DNA of 64,000 nt from Laccaria trichodermophora (taxonomy: Eukaryota > Basidiomycota > Agaricomycetes > Agaricales > Hydnangiaceae): contig JACTVC010000002.1 of NCBI GenBank assembly GCA_018417955.1, forward strand, positions 2,666,001-2,730,000. The letters run 5' to 3'. Shown here piece by piece: positions 1 to 12,446 of this stretch. Below the pieces are notes generated by a model. It was not told where the DNA came from, did not search any database, and saw nothing but the letters and a program-made list of their open reading frames with translations. Made by a program: the position numbers and the translations under genes. Positions within the stretch are counted from its first letter, which is position 1. Each line of letters starts with the position of its first letter.

Positions 1-7
1 ATTGTAG

Positions 8-272
8 CCCCGCGGCAAGGTTGCAGGAAGAGCGTGTCCTGCATGAAGCCAAACTTGCTAAGATGGAGGCCGAGATGAAGATGGTGTTCCAGCAAAAAGT
101 GCAAGAAAAAGAAGCCAAGCTCAAGCAGTCTGAAGAAGAGTTGTATGCTCGTCACAAGGAGATGAAGGACGCCCTTGAGAAACAACGTGCGGACCTTGAT
201 GATAAGAAGAGGAAGATTGAGAGCGGCCGACCTTTGACGCCGGAGAAAGCCTCTGTTCGTCGTATTTCTTAA
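8..272 (+). CDS. Septin, C-terminal exon (partial)
   Basis: This is the last exon of a septin, a GTP-binding filament protein of the cell cortex and septum. Only the C-terminal coiled coil is present; the GTPase domain lies off the left edge. The exon opens after an acceptor AG at positions 6-7 and reads N-P-A-A-R-L, which is how this exon begins in fungal septins. It continues with a heptad-rich segment containing KMVFQQKVQEKEAKLKQSEE and ARHKEMKDALEKQR, and stops at TAA 270-272. The tail most resembles the Cdc3/AspB class, but that subgroup call is from memory of the family. The reading frame is open throughout and the coiled coil is intact. Confidence 0.85.
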
Positions 273-700
273 TGATTTTCACTCCCTCTGACCTCCTTTG
301 CAGACTGGTAGGAAGAAGGGGTTCCTTCGCACGTAAGATACTCTCCGTACGTGAAAATCTGAAGACTTCAGGCTCGCCACCCTCTCTCTTTGGATGTTTC
401 GTATTGACGATTGCCCCCTCTTCTCTCTTCTCTGTATCATGTCCGTTGATTAAATTAGGTTGTTTTTACTCACTCTTTATCTTCTTGGCTCTCACGAATA
501 TTCCCCACACTCTTTCGATGGATAACCCCTACTGCCTAGCACTTTTAAGTCCCTGATGTTCTGCGCTACATTTATACCACGATTTTGGCACTTTGACGCT
601 GAAGGACAACAAGTACAAATGAGATTTGAGTGGCGGTAATTCCTGGTGACTCTTGGGTGACTCTTTGTAGCCCCTCTTGTCCTTATTACTTCACCACCCC
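273..700. other. Intergenic: septin 3' side and MTR10 5' side
   Basis: I see no gene in this 428-bp stretch. It is CT-rich on the plus strand around 370-480, as many fungal promoters and untranslated regions are. Short reading frames here lack family motifs. Confidence 0.5.
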
Positions 701-3700
701 ATGGCTGATCTTCAAGCTTTATTATCCGCACTTGATATATTCAGTCGCACTCCGGACAAGGCATCGCTAGATAGCGCAAATTCCTGGCTTCAGGATTTCC
801 AACATTCTGTAAATTGTCTTTCGCCTGTGGCCAGTCTCCCACCCAGCACCTCTGACTGTGTCCAATCGCTCCTTGTCCTAGCCTGAGGCGTGGACGACCT
901 GCAATGTCCTCCTCCTCTCTCCGGATGCACCTCTTGCAGCCAAGCTTTTTGCTGCGCAAACCTTCAGGGCTAAAGTCAGTCGTTTCAATGTCTCTTTCTC
1001 CTTACGCCATTCGCTGATGGCATTGATTACTCAGGTAACATACGATCTACACCAAGTGGATCCAACTAACTTACTTGCCCTTCGAGACACATTATTGACG
1101 GCGCTGGAGAGATATCATGGTGGTCCCCGTACGATCAACGTCCAACTGTGCCTCGCGATCGCAGGCCTTGCTCTGCAGTTGCCCGCTTGGGACAATGCTG
1201 TCCAGACAATGATTGACTCATTTGGAAGAAATCCAGCTACCGTTCCTACTCTTCTTCAGTTCTTGACTCTCCTCCCCGAAGAGTTGTTTGGAAACACAAA
1301 GATACCGATTACGGTCAGCCTTTCGGCCTTTTTTATCTGCGATTCTGATAGTTTACGTCCAGGATGAAGAATACCGCGAGAGGTCCGCCCAATTGCTGAC
1401 TGCAAATTCGAAACAGATTCTAGAGCTGCTATCGATGTACATCCAGGCACAGGGTAGGCTTCCTCCTGTCTTGTTAATATGTCTTAAACTAAAACACTAT
1501 ATGCAGGTGTAACTTCCACTGTTCAATCTCAAGTCTTTGGGTGTTTGCGCAGCTGGCTGGTCGCCGGCGAGGTAAATGCTCTCGAATTATCGGAGACTCC
1601 TCTCTTCACGTACGCCTTCGATGCCCTGGCATCGGAGGAGCTGTTTGACGCTGCTGTTGACGTCATTTGCGAGTTGATTCACGAAACTCAAGAGATTGAC
1701 GATAACATGCATGTCATCGAGTTGATTGTGCCCAGGGTCATAGCTCTCAAACCCCGGTTGACCGAGCAGAGGGACGACCCTGACAAGATAAGAGGCTATG
1801 CCCGCATTTTTGCGGAAGCGGGTGAAACATATCGTATCCTTCTTTTGCAACACACTGAAACTTTCTTCCCTATCGTCGAGGCGATTGGAGAGTGTTCGGC
1901 CTATCCTGACCTCGATATCGTGCCCATTACCTTCCCATTTTGGATGCGACTTAGTCAAACGATTGGGAAGAAATCTTCATTGTCGCCGTTGTTCTTGAAG
2001 GCGTATCAGACTCTCATGGGCGTGATCATTCGTCATCTACACTTCCCAACAGATCCGTCGAGTCTTACGGGACAAGAGCTAGACTCTTTCCGCTCTTTCA
2101 GGCACGTCATGGGCGACACGCTGAAAGACTGTTGCTTTGTCTTAAGGACGGAATTTTGCCTGCTTGCGACATACCAAATGATTACAACTGCCCTTGCACA
2201 CAGTCCTGAACACATTTCTTGGCAAGAAATCGAAGCACCTTTGTTCGCTATGCGCTCCATGGGCGCTGAAGTAGATCCGAATGACAACAACGCCGTTCCT
2301 AAAATTATGGATCTTATACCATCACTTCCAAATCACCCTCGAGTTCGTTACGCAGCACTCCTCATCATCTCGCGTTATACAGAGTGGATCAACGCCCATC
2401 CCCAGTACATTACTTTCCAGCTTCAGTACATCTCGGCTGGCTTCGAAGACTCTGATTCTGAAGTTTGCGCAGCTGCTGGACAGGCACTAAAATATCTATG
2501 TCAAGATTGCAAGCAGGTATGCTATTTTCTGATAGGCAAGTATTTTCCTTTAATTTTAATTATTATTTAGCATCTCCTGGACTTCCTCCCTACCCTTCAC
2601 ACCTTCCTGAGTACAACTGGCACCAAACTTGTGCAGGATGATAGACGGCAGGTGTATGAGGCCATCGCGTTCGTTATTTCTGCCATGCCAATGGACGCAG
2701 CAGCAGGGTCATTACGCACCTTCTCCCTGGATATTCTCGCCAAGGTTCATAAGCTCACCAATCACCAAGGAACTCCCACCAAAGCTGAGATGGAAGAGGT
2801 TGGCGGTATGTAATGTTCCATTTTCATTGACTTTGATCTCATCGCTGCAATAGATGGGCTCGAAAATCTTGAAGTCATGCTGCAAATTGTTCATAGTTTT
2901 GGCGAAGAGCTTCCATCTGCTTGTCGGAACAGCTGTGAAGAAGCCTGGGTCGTATTTGATTCGTTTTTGGCGAAGTATGCTGCGAATGCAGATCTCGCCG
3001 AACGCACCACCCGAGTCCTTCGCCGCGGCATTGATCTGTTCAATGGTTCTGTGCTTACGGTTGCATCCTCAGTAATCTCAAGAATGTCGGCGGCCTTTGA
3101 AACTACCGGTTTCCCCAGTTTCTTGTGGATTGCAGGCAAGGTCATTGGTCTATTTGGAGACGAAGAAGATTCGAGACTGAGGGCCGCTTTCCGTGTGCTT
3201 TTTGAGCAATCCACAAACAAGGTTGCCTCTCTTCTGCAGGTGAAGAATCCTGGAGACATCCCAGATGGTATATTGTTTGTTTTGTTCAGTCTTGGATCTT
3301 CTATGCTGATATATACCTCTTAGTCTTGGAGGATTATATTCAAATGCTCTTGCAGCTAGGGTCACTCGCGCCCGACATATTCTACCCATCCCCGGCATTC
3401 CCTATCGCATTCAGAGCATCATTGGCTGGTCTTACAGTGGTCCACAGCGACATTATCTTCGCCGCTTTGGACCTCTTCCAAGGTATCTTGCTGCATGACT
3501 CTTTAGATTCTTCCCTTCCTTTGCCGCACCCACCGAAATTTCCAATATATGCCGCATCCATTAGGGCGGCCATGGAAAAGGAGGGTTTTACATTGTTGAG
3601 TTTGGTTGTCGCAGGAATCGTGGGAGAGTTTCCAGCAGACTCGACAGCGAAGGTGGTGTCTATCTTCCGGGTGCTCGCACATACATGGCCAAGCCAACTT

Positions 3701-3937
3701 CTCACGTGGCTACCACGTGCATTGGAGCAGCTTCCAACCTCGGATGCTCCTGCCCAAGCGAAAGCACAGTTTCTCCAAGATGTGACGAGGTGAGTTGAAT
3801 GACTTGACATGCAGTGCTTTTTCTCATACGCGATCAGTTCTGTGAATGCAAGACAGTTTGACAAAGTGAAATATGCGATTCTCTCATTGACCAGAGCATC
3901 ACGAAAAATACGCGAGAGACGAAGAACAGGATTGTAG
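701..3937 (+). CDS. MTR10: Nuclear import receptor Mtr10 / transportin-3 (importin-beta family)
   Basis: The product is an importin-beta-type karyopherin that carries SR/RGG-type RNA-binding proteins into the nucleus. The ATG at 701 starts MADLQALLSAL. Exons then follow the transportin-3 order: LCLAIAGLALQLPAWDN and LLQFLTLLPEEL (second and third HEAT repeats), ARIFAEAGETY, FWMRLSQTIGKK, VDPNDNNAVPKIM, and the characteristic C-terminus QFDKVKYAILSLTRASRKIRERRR ending at TAG 3935-3937 (quoted in part). About nine exons are separated by short introns, for example one after codon HS near 810 and the last around 3790-3838. Length (about 950 residues) and HEAT-repeat content fit the family. The gene is followed about 90 bp downstream by the co-oriented succinyl-CoA ligase gene. 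I see no frame break. Confidence in the family is high; the exact number of exons is less certain. Confidence 0.93.
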
Positions 3938-4028
3938 TTGCAATAGCTTTAGAAGTAAACATATGTAAAGAATATTACAATTTGGTTGTGTCACGGCGGT
4001 AACCGGTTTCCTTCAACTAATTTCAACT

Positions 4029-5495
4029 ATGTTCCGCCAGATTGGACGCTCCTGGTCCACCAGTAAGCTCCATCCTCATTGCCCATGACCTTTTCCTGAT
4101 TGCCAAAAGACGGACGCAGGGCGTTCTCTCAGTCCATGTCGCGGAAGAGCTACGCCGATACCATACAGAACCTTATGATACACAAAGACACCAAGGTTCT
4201 ATGCCAGGGCTTGACAGGAAAGACCGTCAGTCCTATTTGTTGCCTTGTAAACAACTCTTGACACGCAGAATCGCTCAGGCCACTTTTCATATCACGGAAG
4301 CTCTGGCGTATGGTACGAACATGGTTGGCGGCGTGTCACCCAAGAAGGCTGGCCAGACTCATCTCGGGCTACCCGTTTTTGGTAGCGTTCGCGAGGTTAG
4401 AACACTTCACAGCCAGTCTCATACCTAATTTGCTTATTTTTTTTATTACGTATAGGCGGTTAGAGAGACGAAACCTGATGCGACTATTCTGTATGTTCCA
4501 CCCCCTACTGCTGCCGACGCAATTATAGAGGCAATCGAGAATGAGATTGGGCTCATTGTCTGCGTGACAGAGGGTATTCCCCAAGCAGACGAGATTCGAG
4601 TCGGTGTTTTTACATATTGCACCGGAGACTTCTAATAGCATGTGTGATAGGTCATGAACGCTTTGAAAAGCCAGTCTCGTTCTCGGCTTGTTGGCCCTAA
4701 TTGCCCTGGAGGTGATTATCGTATGCCTTTTTCATATTCGTGCTGATGATATTCGCAGTTATCAACCCTCTTGGATGCAAAATGGGCATTCAGCCAGGAC
4801 ACATCCACACGCCTGGAAACATTGGTCAGTACATGGTCGCCACCGAGTTGACATTGTTAACTTGCAGCATTTCAGGAATTGTTTCTCGATCAGGAACATT
4901 GACCTACGAAGCTGTTGCTCAAACGACCGACGTCGGGCTGGGTCAATCGCTATGCGTCGGCATCGGTGGAGACCCATTCCCTGGTACCCAACACGTCGAC
5001 GTAATCAAGGTCTTCCTTGAGGACCCCAACACAAAAGGTGAAATATCTCAATGCGTCGCCACTGTTCATCGGTTATTCAGCTTGTTGCACAGGTATCGTT
5101 ATTATTGGAGAAATCGGAGGCTCAATGGAGGAGGAAGCGGCAGAGTACCTCGAGAGGTATAACAAAACTAGGAGCCATCCCAAACCAGTAGTCGGGTTTA
5201 TTGCTGGTCGGACTGCGCCTCCCGGCCGCCGTATGGGACACGCTGGTGCCATTATCTCAGGAGGGAAGGGTAATGTGTAACATTTCCATGATACCACAAA
5301 GCTCACTCTTGTGTTGAAGGTGCTGCCTCTGATAAAGTGAAGGCACTAGAGAAAGCCGGTGTCATCGTAACAGATAGCCCAGCTAAGATTGGTGTCAAAA
5401 TACTGAAGGTAAGTTCAACACCGTCATGTCCAGTGTTGGATACGTCTTCATCAGTTTTCTCTTTTCAGGCCATGAAAGCTGCGGGCTTAGTATAA
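4029..5495 (+). CDS. LSC1: Succinyl-CoA ligase alpha subunit, mitochondrial
   Basis: This subunit binds CoA and carries the phosphohistidine in the TCA-cycle step succinyl-CoA to succinate in the mitochondrial matrix. The chosen ATG at 4029 gives an Arg/Ser-rich presequence ([11 protein letters not shown], then [14 protein letters not shown] after a short intron). Mature-domain motifs follow: CQGLTGKT, the CoA-binding [41 protein letters not shown], and the active-site [10 protein letters not shown] with the phosphorylated His. The end is MKAAGLV and TAA at 5493-5495. At least seven small introns split the gene. It converges with the Rse1 gene downstream. Length matches the usual ~330 residues. 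No damage is visible. Confidence 0.95.
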
Positions 5496-5808
5496 CGGGC
5501 AATCTTCTTTCGGCGGTTTCCAGTGATTTATTTGCCCAGATTCACGAAATGTTCGCGAAACATGAGTCACAGAATAGCAAAAACGCAATGTGAATATCCC
5601 AGCTGTGGAAACAAGGACATTAGAATAGAGCCTATTTCCTTGATGTTGTTCGCGGACATGTCGGAATATGATGCATCCGTGGATTTTTAAGATGTTTCAA
5701 GACTTTGCAGGGCAAATGGTAGTTGCACAAGCCGAACGGACACGAACACAAATGATATGGACTGAAAAGATGAAACGCAAATGGGGTTACTAACTACACC
5801 AACGCTAA
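5496..5808. other. Intergenic between convergent LSC1 and RSE1
   Basis: This 313-bp stretch separates two converging stop codons and should hold both 3' untranslated ends. I see no reading frame with family motifs and no obvious repeat. Confidence 0.5.
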
Positions 5809-8800
5809 CTAGAATCCACTTGTTGTCACCCTCAATTGTTCAAGCTTTTTGAGCACTTCACCGACGGTCCTATCCAGTTCACCAGCGATGGAGCTCTGCT
5901 TAGCTGCTGGGAGCCTTGCATAAGTTTCACACAAATCACCATCAACAACTGCCTTCACAGGGGCATAGTATCCCCTCCAGCTGAGCTGATCTCTGCCAAC
6001 TAAGCTGCTTTGTTCAGTGCGCATATGTTGCTCGAGTGTTGAGATAAAATCCACGTCTTCTTTAGAGACAAATGGCACGAGAATGCCGATTGTTCCATGA
6101 AGCCCAGTGTACATCAAGACCTCCCGACCTCCTGCGACAAGCGACACTTTGTGAATTGATGTGACCAGGTCTCCGAGGTGGAAGTGGGCAAGCATTTTCG
6201 TCTTGTGTGGCGCACCCATTAGAATGCCCTTTTCGTGGAGGATGCCAGCACCAGTGGGATCATCGTCGACTTGTTCAGAAACTTTTGGATCGAGTCGATT
6301 GACAAAGATATTTCCGAATCGGTCACCCGCAACGATTGTATTGTAATCCACCATTGATGATGCCGTTATCCATCGGGGTTGACTGTCATCTGCGAATACT
6401 AGCAATCGGTTTTCAGGAGGTTTGTACACGGCAAATTGTATCGATTCTTGCATATCGCCAACTATAATTCTTGAACCTTGGGTTGACAGGGTAACAATCG
6501 CGGAAGAAAACGTCTGGGAAAGCCGTCGTCGGTAATGCCTGATATTATCCACGAGAGTCACGAACCTTGTTCTCAACTTTTCGAAGCAGTTTCTTCTTGC
6601 CAATATCATAAATTCTTAGAGCCTTGCCAACACCGGCAACAAGTCGCCCCTGGAATGCTAACAAGGCCAGTGGGACATCGTCAACCTCGGTCTATCGAAC
6701 ATTGAACATTAAGACTGGATTACGTCGCGAGCTGTTGGAAGCACACCTTGTGTTGGAACTCAAGACCTGCACCCTCGTTCGTGAACTTGTACGTTCGCAG
6801 ATAGCCGCTTGTACAAGAGCGGGGAGAAACAATGGTATCTGCAGCAGTGCCAACGACGAGGTGAAGTTCTCCGTTTCGAGCAGAGAATGGTACGATTGCG
6901 AGGGAGAAGGCAGCTTCGTTGCTATCCATTGGAATCACAGCAACCGTCTTCGCTTCAATAGGATCTATGATACGGATGCAGGAAGCCCAAGTTCCGGCGG
7001 GGGCTTTTGGTCGGCCGAATACTTCTGGGGGGATGTTAATTTCCCCATCATCGAAACTTTTACCTTGCCGACGCTGGTTACCTGATCAGCTAAGCCTTAA
7101 CAGAAAAAAAAAAGAGAAAGCGCACAAATTCATCAAGTTTTGTTCTCGCAGCTTCCTCTCCCAACGTCCTGTGATCACCCTCGATGAGATAAAAATAATT
7201 ATTTCCTGGATGTGTGATGAATTTGCGGGGTGTGTATGAGAGGGGGATCGAATCTTGTTTCAACTTCGTTCCCAATTTAGGGACCTGGAATATCCTTCAA
7301 GCTGTTCATAAGTACAATAGGGTTATAGAGGTAAGTGAAACGAACCGAAGAACACTGCCTGCGATACCGATCAGACCTTCCGGGCTTAGCTCTGCGGAGA
7401 AGCTCCACGCATAGTCGAGGTTATCATAAATTAGAGGCGTGAAGTGCATAAGATTTTGATGTGTGTAGTTTAGCCAGGACCTCGAGGACAAAGCAAGTAT
7501 CCCAGGATTGCGCTGAATCTGCACTCGGACTAATTTGATAGGCCTGGTCCCCAAGAAGCTAAACAGAATAGTAATAGATGAGGAAGGGTCGTAAAAAATA
7601 TAAGGACAAAATAACTGGACTTACCGAGTCCGTGTATCCGTCAACTGGCCATTGATAGGATCAAGAACCGTACGTAGTAGAACGCCATTCTGGAGACCAA
7701 TGTTGACAAACATCGTGGGCTGCGATTTGTTGATGCTCGCATCTAGCATATCTGCGATGCATATGGCGGAAGGAGGAGCAGTCAAAGCTTGTAAACTGAT
7801 GGTCTCCAGAGTAGTTTCTGGGTCCAGCGAGATGATTCGAACAGTCTGATCCTCGCAGCCTACCGCCTGAGAAAAGGGACTCGATGAGAAACGATAAAGG
7901 AAGTCGAGGATCAACACGAACGAGATAGGGAGTTCTCTGTCTGCCTTCAGGAACATCACCGATGCTCAGTGCAAGAACTGTACTGCCCATCGCCTTTCGA
8001 TCTTGATATTCATTTAGCTGACCATCCAGATCCAACTCAAAGTAAACCAGCTCCGCAGAGCTCAAAGCAACCACAACTTGCCTTTTGTTCGTTGTTGCAC
8101 TAACAATTGTTTTGCCCTGTGGCACCCTCCATTCATTTACACGGCGATCGGCGAGGACGTGACGAATACCGTGGGGGTGAACCTGCAAGAGCGCGTCTGC
8201 ACCGATTTGCTGAACTGCAAGTGTCGGGGCGGATGACAAAAATCCCGTATCCTGCACTTCTTCAATCGTTTCTCCGATAGAGAGCACCAGGGTGCCGTTG
8301 ACGAATGATAAGATGATATAAGAATCGAAGGGGTCTGGGAGCTTTAGCTATCAGGCCGTTAATCAGCCAGTGGAAAAACTCACCATCTTCCGTCCGTTTC
8401 GTCGTCCAAACAGCATTCGGAATACCTGGAAGATCAGAACTAACCGATTCCTCGACTTCAAGGCCATGACGTAGTGTCCTGAAAGTACTGCGTGCGCCGC
8501 GTCCGCAAGCTGCGAAGATTTGCGGAGTGTCTGAGTTTGGGAGAAGGTTCATGACCTTGGAGTCTAAAATCGGATCCAAGGATTCCAATTCATCAGCAAC
8601 CACAAGGTTGTCTAGAGGGTGTAGTCGAAAAAATGCGTGCGGGAGCGGAACCGATGGGTCAGCCATGCCAAATGATGGATATGATGTTGAACTAAATTCT
8701 GGCTCGTCATCGTCATCACCAAGTTTCTGAAATTGGTAAAGGTAACTGTTTTTTTCGCTATCAATATTGTTTTTGTGCAAAGATATGGATGGACTGACTG

Positions 8801-10044
8801 ATTTCCAAATTCGCTCGCGACAAAAAGGAAACCAGATTTGAGAATACAAAGATTAGAGGCGACAGGTACAGTATCAAAATATTTGATTTTGAGTGATTTC
8901 ACTTCTTCGTCTTCATGCTCAATGGTGACCTTGTATAGGTCACCATCTTCGCTTTGTAGCAGAAAAAAAAAGGCTCCCTAAAGAACAGCCATATTTTAAA
9001 GGAATTTTACAATTCTAGGGAGAGAACGGACCTTCATTTTGTGCATGACGGCAGCTGTAATGATTAGCCCACGGTTAGGGTCCTCTAGAGGATGTCTTCG
9101 GCGAGGTATGGGAACACGATGTTGAGGAACATCAGCATGTCGATAAATAATATGATTTTCACAGCAAACAAGAACACCAGAGGGGCCATCGAAGCGCTCG
9201 GATGAAGCGAGTTGACCGCCAGGAACTTGCACGAGCAGGTTAGCGCGAGGGTCGGTCGGTTCGCTCCATTTGCGTACAACGTGGTTAAGACCAAGATCCA
9301 GTTCATAGTAGGTCAACATCTACGCGACATGAGAAACATTGAAAACAAAGAGAGAAAGACAAAGAAGCACCTTTTCTGCATTCTTAAATGCATCACCTGT
9401 TGGGTCTTGATCCGATTCTGCATAATCAACCTCTAACGCTGCGAACATTGGATTTTCGAATCCAACATCTAAACCGACGATGTGGTGAATGATGGCGGAG
9501 TTTTTATGCGCCTCAAGTGGTGATGAGATTGTTAAGTTGGCCGCGGCGTCGCGGTTGAGGATGTAAACCAGCTTTGCCTTTTCCATAGCAGATATCATGA
9601 CACTGCGTCCCTTTGGATCTGTGGCAAGATATTGACCAGGAACAATACGACGAGCACCCGATTTCCCGTATGTTTCCTGGTGAAGCTTGACGAAGCTGCT
9701 GGTTTTGGGGTCATAATCCAGGATAATGATACGTCCCGAATCAGAGCCTATTATGGCGTAATCTGAGAGAAAGCTCTGTAAATAGACATAAATTGAGGAG
9801 ATACGTACAAGGGCTCACCCTTGGTCCCGCCAGTCAAACGAAACGCAGCGAGGGAACGGATGGACCCAAAGACGTCGGTTGCAATGACAGTCGATATTTT
9901 TCCAGTCTGTACGTCGGGACGTAGGAGTTCGAGACGCGTTCCATGAGAAACAATGATTTCCTGCTGCCGGGCGCCCGAGAAATTGCCAACAATTGCCTGT
10001 GTTATTGCGGTAGGAGGCTGAAGTGTCAAATTGTACAAGTGCAT
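5809..10044 (-). CDS. RSE1: Splicing factor 3b subunit 3 (Rse1/SF3B3/SAP130)
   Basis: Rse1 is the large beta-propeller scaffold of SF3b in the U2 snRNP and acts in branch-site recognition. The start (ATG complement 10042-10044) reads [18 protein letters not shown] followed by [11 protein letters not shown], a near match to the conserved N-terminus. Further exons give [49 protein letters not shown] sequence, [25 protein letters not shown], the [19 protein letters not shown] block, [46 protein letters not shown] and [13 protein letters not shown]. The stop is at 5809-5811. About 1200 residues across many introns agree with the family. Its start codon lies only 40 bp from that of the divergent ACBP-ankyrin gene. 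No lesion is seen. Confidence 0.95.
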
Positions 10045-10084
10045 GGTTCAAGGAAGAGAACGCTGTTGACAGTTGTTTGGGCAA
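10045..10084. promoter_or_regulatory. Very short divergent promoter, RSE1 / ACBP-ankyrin gene
   Basis: Only 40 bp separate the two start codons, so both core promoters and 5' leaders must overlap each other or the neighbouring coding sequence. No TATA box is visible. Confidence 0.55.
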
Positions 10085-10944
10085 ATGTCTTCTCCCAGCT
10101 TCAACAACGCTGCAGCTTATCTCTCTTCCGCACCATCATTGTCTAAAACCTCTTCAACGGTAAAGCTTGAGGTCCACAAATTATTCAGTCTTTGCTGCGC
10201 GTTCCTAACTCGATCTCAACAGTTGTATGGATTGTTCAAGTACTTGACCTCCTCAAAATCACCAACAACATCTCGTCCCTCCATATTTGACCTGACAGGC
10301 CGCGCCAAGTGGGACGCATGGAGTGCAGCGGGAGAAAAGTATGAGAAAGGAAAGGATGCGGAAAACAGATACATTGAGATCGCGCGAACTTTGGGCTGGA
10401 CCGAGGGCGCGCCTGAAGCACGACCAATTGTAGATACTGCTGCTGAAGACATATGGGACGACGACGACGACGTTGGCGAGGGTGCGTCTGGAAGCCGTAG
10501 CGGTGGTAGTGGTGGGATGGGTTTATCTGTTAGCACAATGCCTGTCCCACCAAAAGTGGATGACAGAACTATTCATGGTCTTGCCGTCTCAAATGACTTT
10601 GCTGGACTCACTGCGCTTCTGGTACAACATCCAGAGACAGACTTGAACGAACTCGATGAATTTGTGAGTTCGCAGCTGAACCACGCTCAGCACTGGAGTG
10701 ACTAACAAGGAGCAGGGATATTCGCCCCTCCATCTCGCCTGCGATAGAGGGAGTCGAGAGATTGTCAGACTCTTGCTAGACAAAGGTGCTGATGCAACCA
10801 TAAAGGTAATCCATAGCGCTGAAAAGAGCCATACATCATACCAACTACTCTTGAATTTAGGATCCTGATGGGCTTTCGCCACGAGAGCTTGCCAATGTGG
10901 CTGGTCACAATGAAATTGAAGCAATCCTAGCGTCGTCTAATTAA
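10085..10944 (+). CDS. Acyl-CoA-binding domain protein with C-terminal ankyrin repeats (ACBD6-like)
   Basis: The protein combines an acyl-CoA-binding domain (about residues 5-95) with ankyrin repeats at the C-terminus, the arrangement of animal ACBD6, which binds long-chain acyl-CoA. The ATG at 10085 starts MSSPSFNNAAAYLS. Removing an intron at 10172-10222 joins STVKLE to LYGLFKYLTSS, the classic ACBP helix-2 motif, followed by SIFDLTGRAKWDAWSA and ENRYIEIARTLGW. An acidic and Gly/Ser-rich linker follows (about residues 105-140). Two further introns lead to the ankyrin units GYSPLHLACDRGSREIV, LLLDKGADATIK and DPDGLSPRELANVAGHNEI, then TAA at 10942-10944. The gene is divergent from RSE1. Function is inferred from domains only. 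Confidence 0.9.
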
Positions 10945-11057
10945 ACACCATCCTATATGCCGCATAAGTTTGAGTCTGCAATAGATCGAATTCTGGGTGA
11001 GATTTATATGCTCACAATCCGTTCGCACGACTTGCATAGAGTGGGATTCGCCCGGAC

Positions 11058-11480
11058 TTATGAAGGAATGGACTTCGATTGTGAGTGGGTGGAGTTCGCC
11101 TGCTTCACAGCTTGAGTGACTGTTGAGATTGAAGCACGGGGCCCTATTGCTTTGGGATGGTATGGGGAACCAGGCTTCAGAATCCCCCCCTATGGTAAAA
11201 AGTGAGAACAAAAGCAAACAAATTATTGAGTAAAACGCACCAACTCCAGGAGTTTGACGACCGACTTGCTAGGAGTAGCTCCGACGTCTAGCCAGTAGCG
11301 TATTCTGTCGACGCTCCATTTTACAACTTTGGTGTCCTCTCCCTTTCCCAAGTGTGGGTCGTAGATACCTAACAATTCTGTCGGTTTTCCGTCGCGCCGA
11401 TGTCGTCTATCTATGGCGACGAGATGAAATATACGGTGGTTGGTACATCCGTGCACCGACATGCGTAGTCGGATGGCCAT
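11058..11480 (-). CDS. MRPS16: Mitochondrial small-subunit ribosomal protein bS16m
   Basis: This is the mitochondrial homologue of bacterial ribosomal protein S16, an assembly protein of the small subunit. From ATG at 11478-11480 the exon reads MAIRLRMSVHGCTNHRIFHL, then DGKPTELLGIYDPHLG and DRIRYWLDVGATPSKSVVKLLEL. A short intron (donor gtgcgt near 11236, acceptor ending at 11190) leads to a second exon starting GGILKPGSPYHPK, the family's usual continuation, and ending at TAA 11058-11060. Without this intron the frame would stop within a few codons after LLEL. The total of about 125 residues is normal. The gene is head to head with LSM5. Confidence 0.9.
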
Positions 11481-11563
11481 GGTGAACAAGTCAGAGTATA
11501 AGCAGGTGTGCTAAATTTCTAGACCACGTGCTAAACCAAACCAAGACCACTCACAATATTGCC
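11481..11563. promoter_or_regulatory. Divergent promoter MRPS16 / LSM5 with a CACGTG box
   Basis: The 83 bp between the two start codons contain a palindromic CACGTG at 11525-11530. This hexamer is the core site for basic helix-loop-helix factors; use here is inference. Confidence 0.5.
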
Positions 11564-12024
11564 ATGGCCTCTCAAATTTTGCCTTTAGGTACGGCTTGAA
11601 TCCTTAACAAACGGAAACTAATGGTGCTACAGAACTAATTGATAGATGTATTGGCTCACGGATATGGGTCATCATGAAGAGCGATCGCGAATTCACTGGC
11701 AAACTCTTGGGTTTCGATGACTTCGTCAGTCAGTATCTTTTGACCAGGAACATGGGGAACCACATATTCATCTCTTAATCCAGATATGGTCCTCGAAGAT
11801 GTCACAGAATAGTTCGTGCCGCGATCGTGAAATGTATTTGCGCACTTACATCAATCCCAGCGAAACAACCCCTCAGGGGAAGAAGACAACGCAACTAGCG
11901 CAGACGCTTCTTAACGGAAATAACATATGCATGGTGAGCCATTTTACCTTTTGCCTTAGATGTCGCTGATTTCCATCCTATTCAGCTCATACCTGGTAGC
12001 GTAGGACCTGACGAGGAAGGCTAA
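11564..12024 (+). CDS. LSM5: U6 snRNA-associated Sm-like protein LSm5
   Basis: LSm5 is a ring subunit of the nuclear LSm2-8 complex on U6 snRNA and of the cytoplasmic LSm1-7 decay complex. The ATG at 11564 begins MASQILPL; introns then give [42 protein letters not shown] (the Sm1 motif, quoted in part), an exon with [18 protein letters not shown] (Sm2) and the last exon [12 protein letters not shown] with TAA at 12022-12024. Four introns are needed in under 470 bp. The length of about 88 residues and both Sm motifs agree with the family. It is divergent from MRPS16. Confidence 0.93.
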
Positions 12025-12446
12025 AACTGGTCTTACTTGTAGTGTGGCGTTACATTTCTCGCAATAATGACAAGAATCGGGGTGTTTCCCAAAGAAACTA
12101 AGCGCTCCAGGAAACATGATTCGTTCACCAGTGAGATTCCCAGTACTTGCTACAACGACAAAATTTTCTGTGATGCATTCTCTCTATAAATAATCCTTGA
12201 AAATATCTCACAGCAAATCTTAGGGTGGAAAGTTTTAGATTGAAGAATACTGAGCTACAGATGAGTTATTATTCTGGCAAAATTGTAGAAGTGTGTGTAA
12301 ATCAAGTGGTTCGGATTGCAAAGTGGGGGTCACAGAAAAGTATATAGAAACGAGAGCGTGGAGAATGCGAGATGACATGAAAATATACGGCAAGACAGGA
12401 GATTTATCAAGAGGAATGTCGTGCGGACTTTGTAAATTCAGCAAGA
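12025..12446. other. Intergenic between convergent LSM5 and importin alpha
   Basis: No gene is supported in this AT-rich 422-bp stretch between two converging stop codons. It presumably holds both 3' untranslated regions. Confidence 0.5.
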
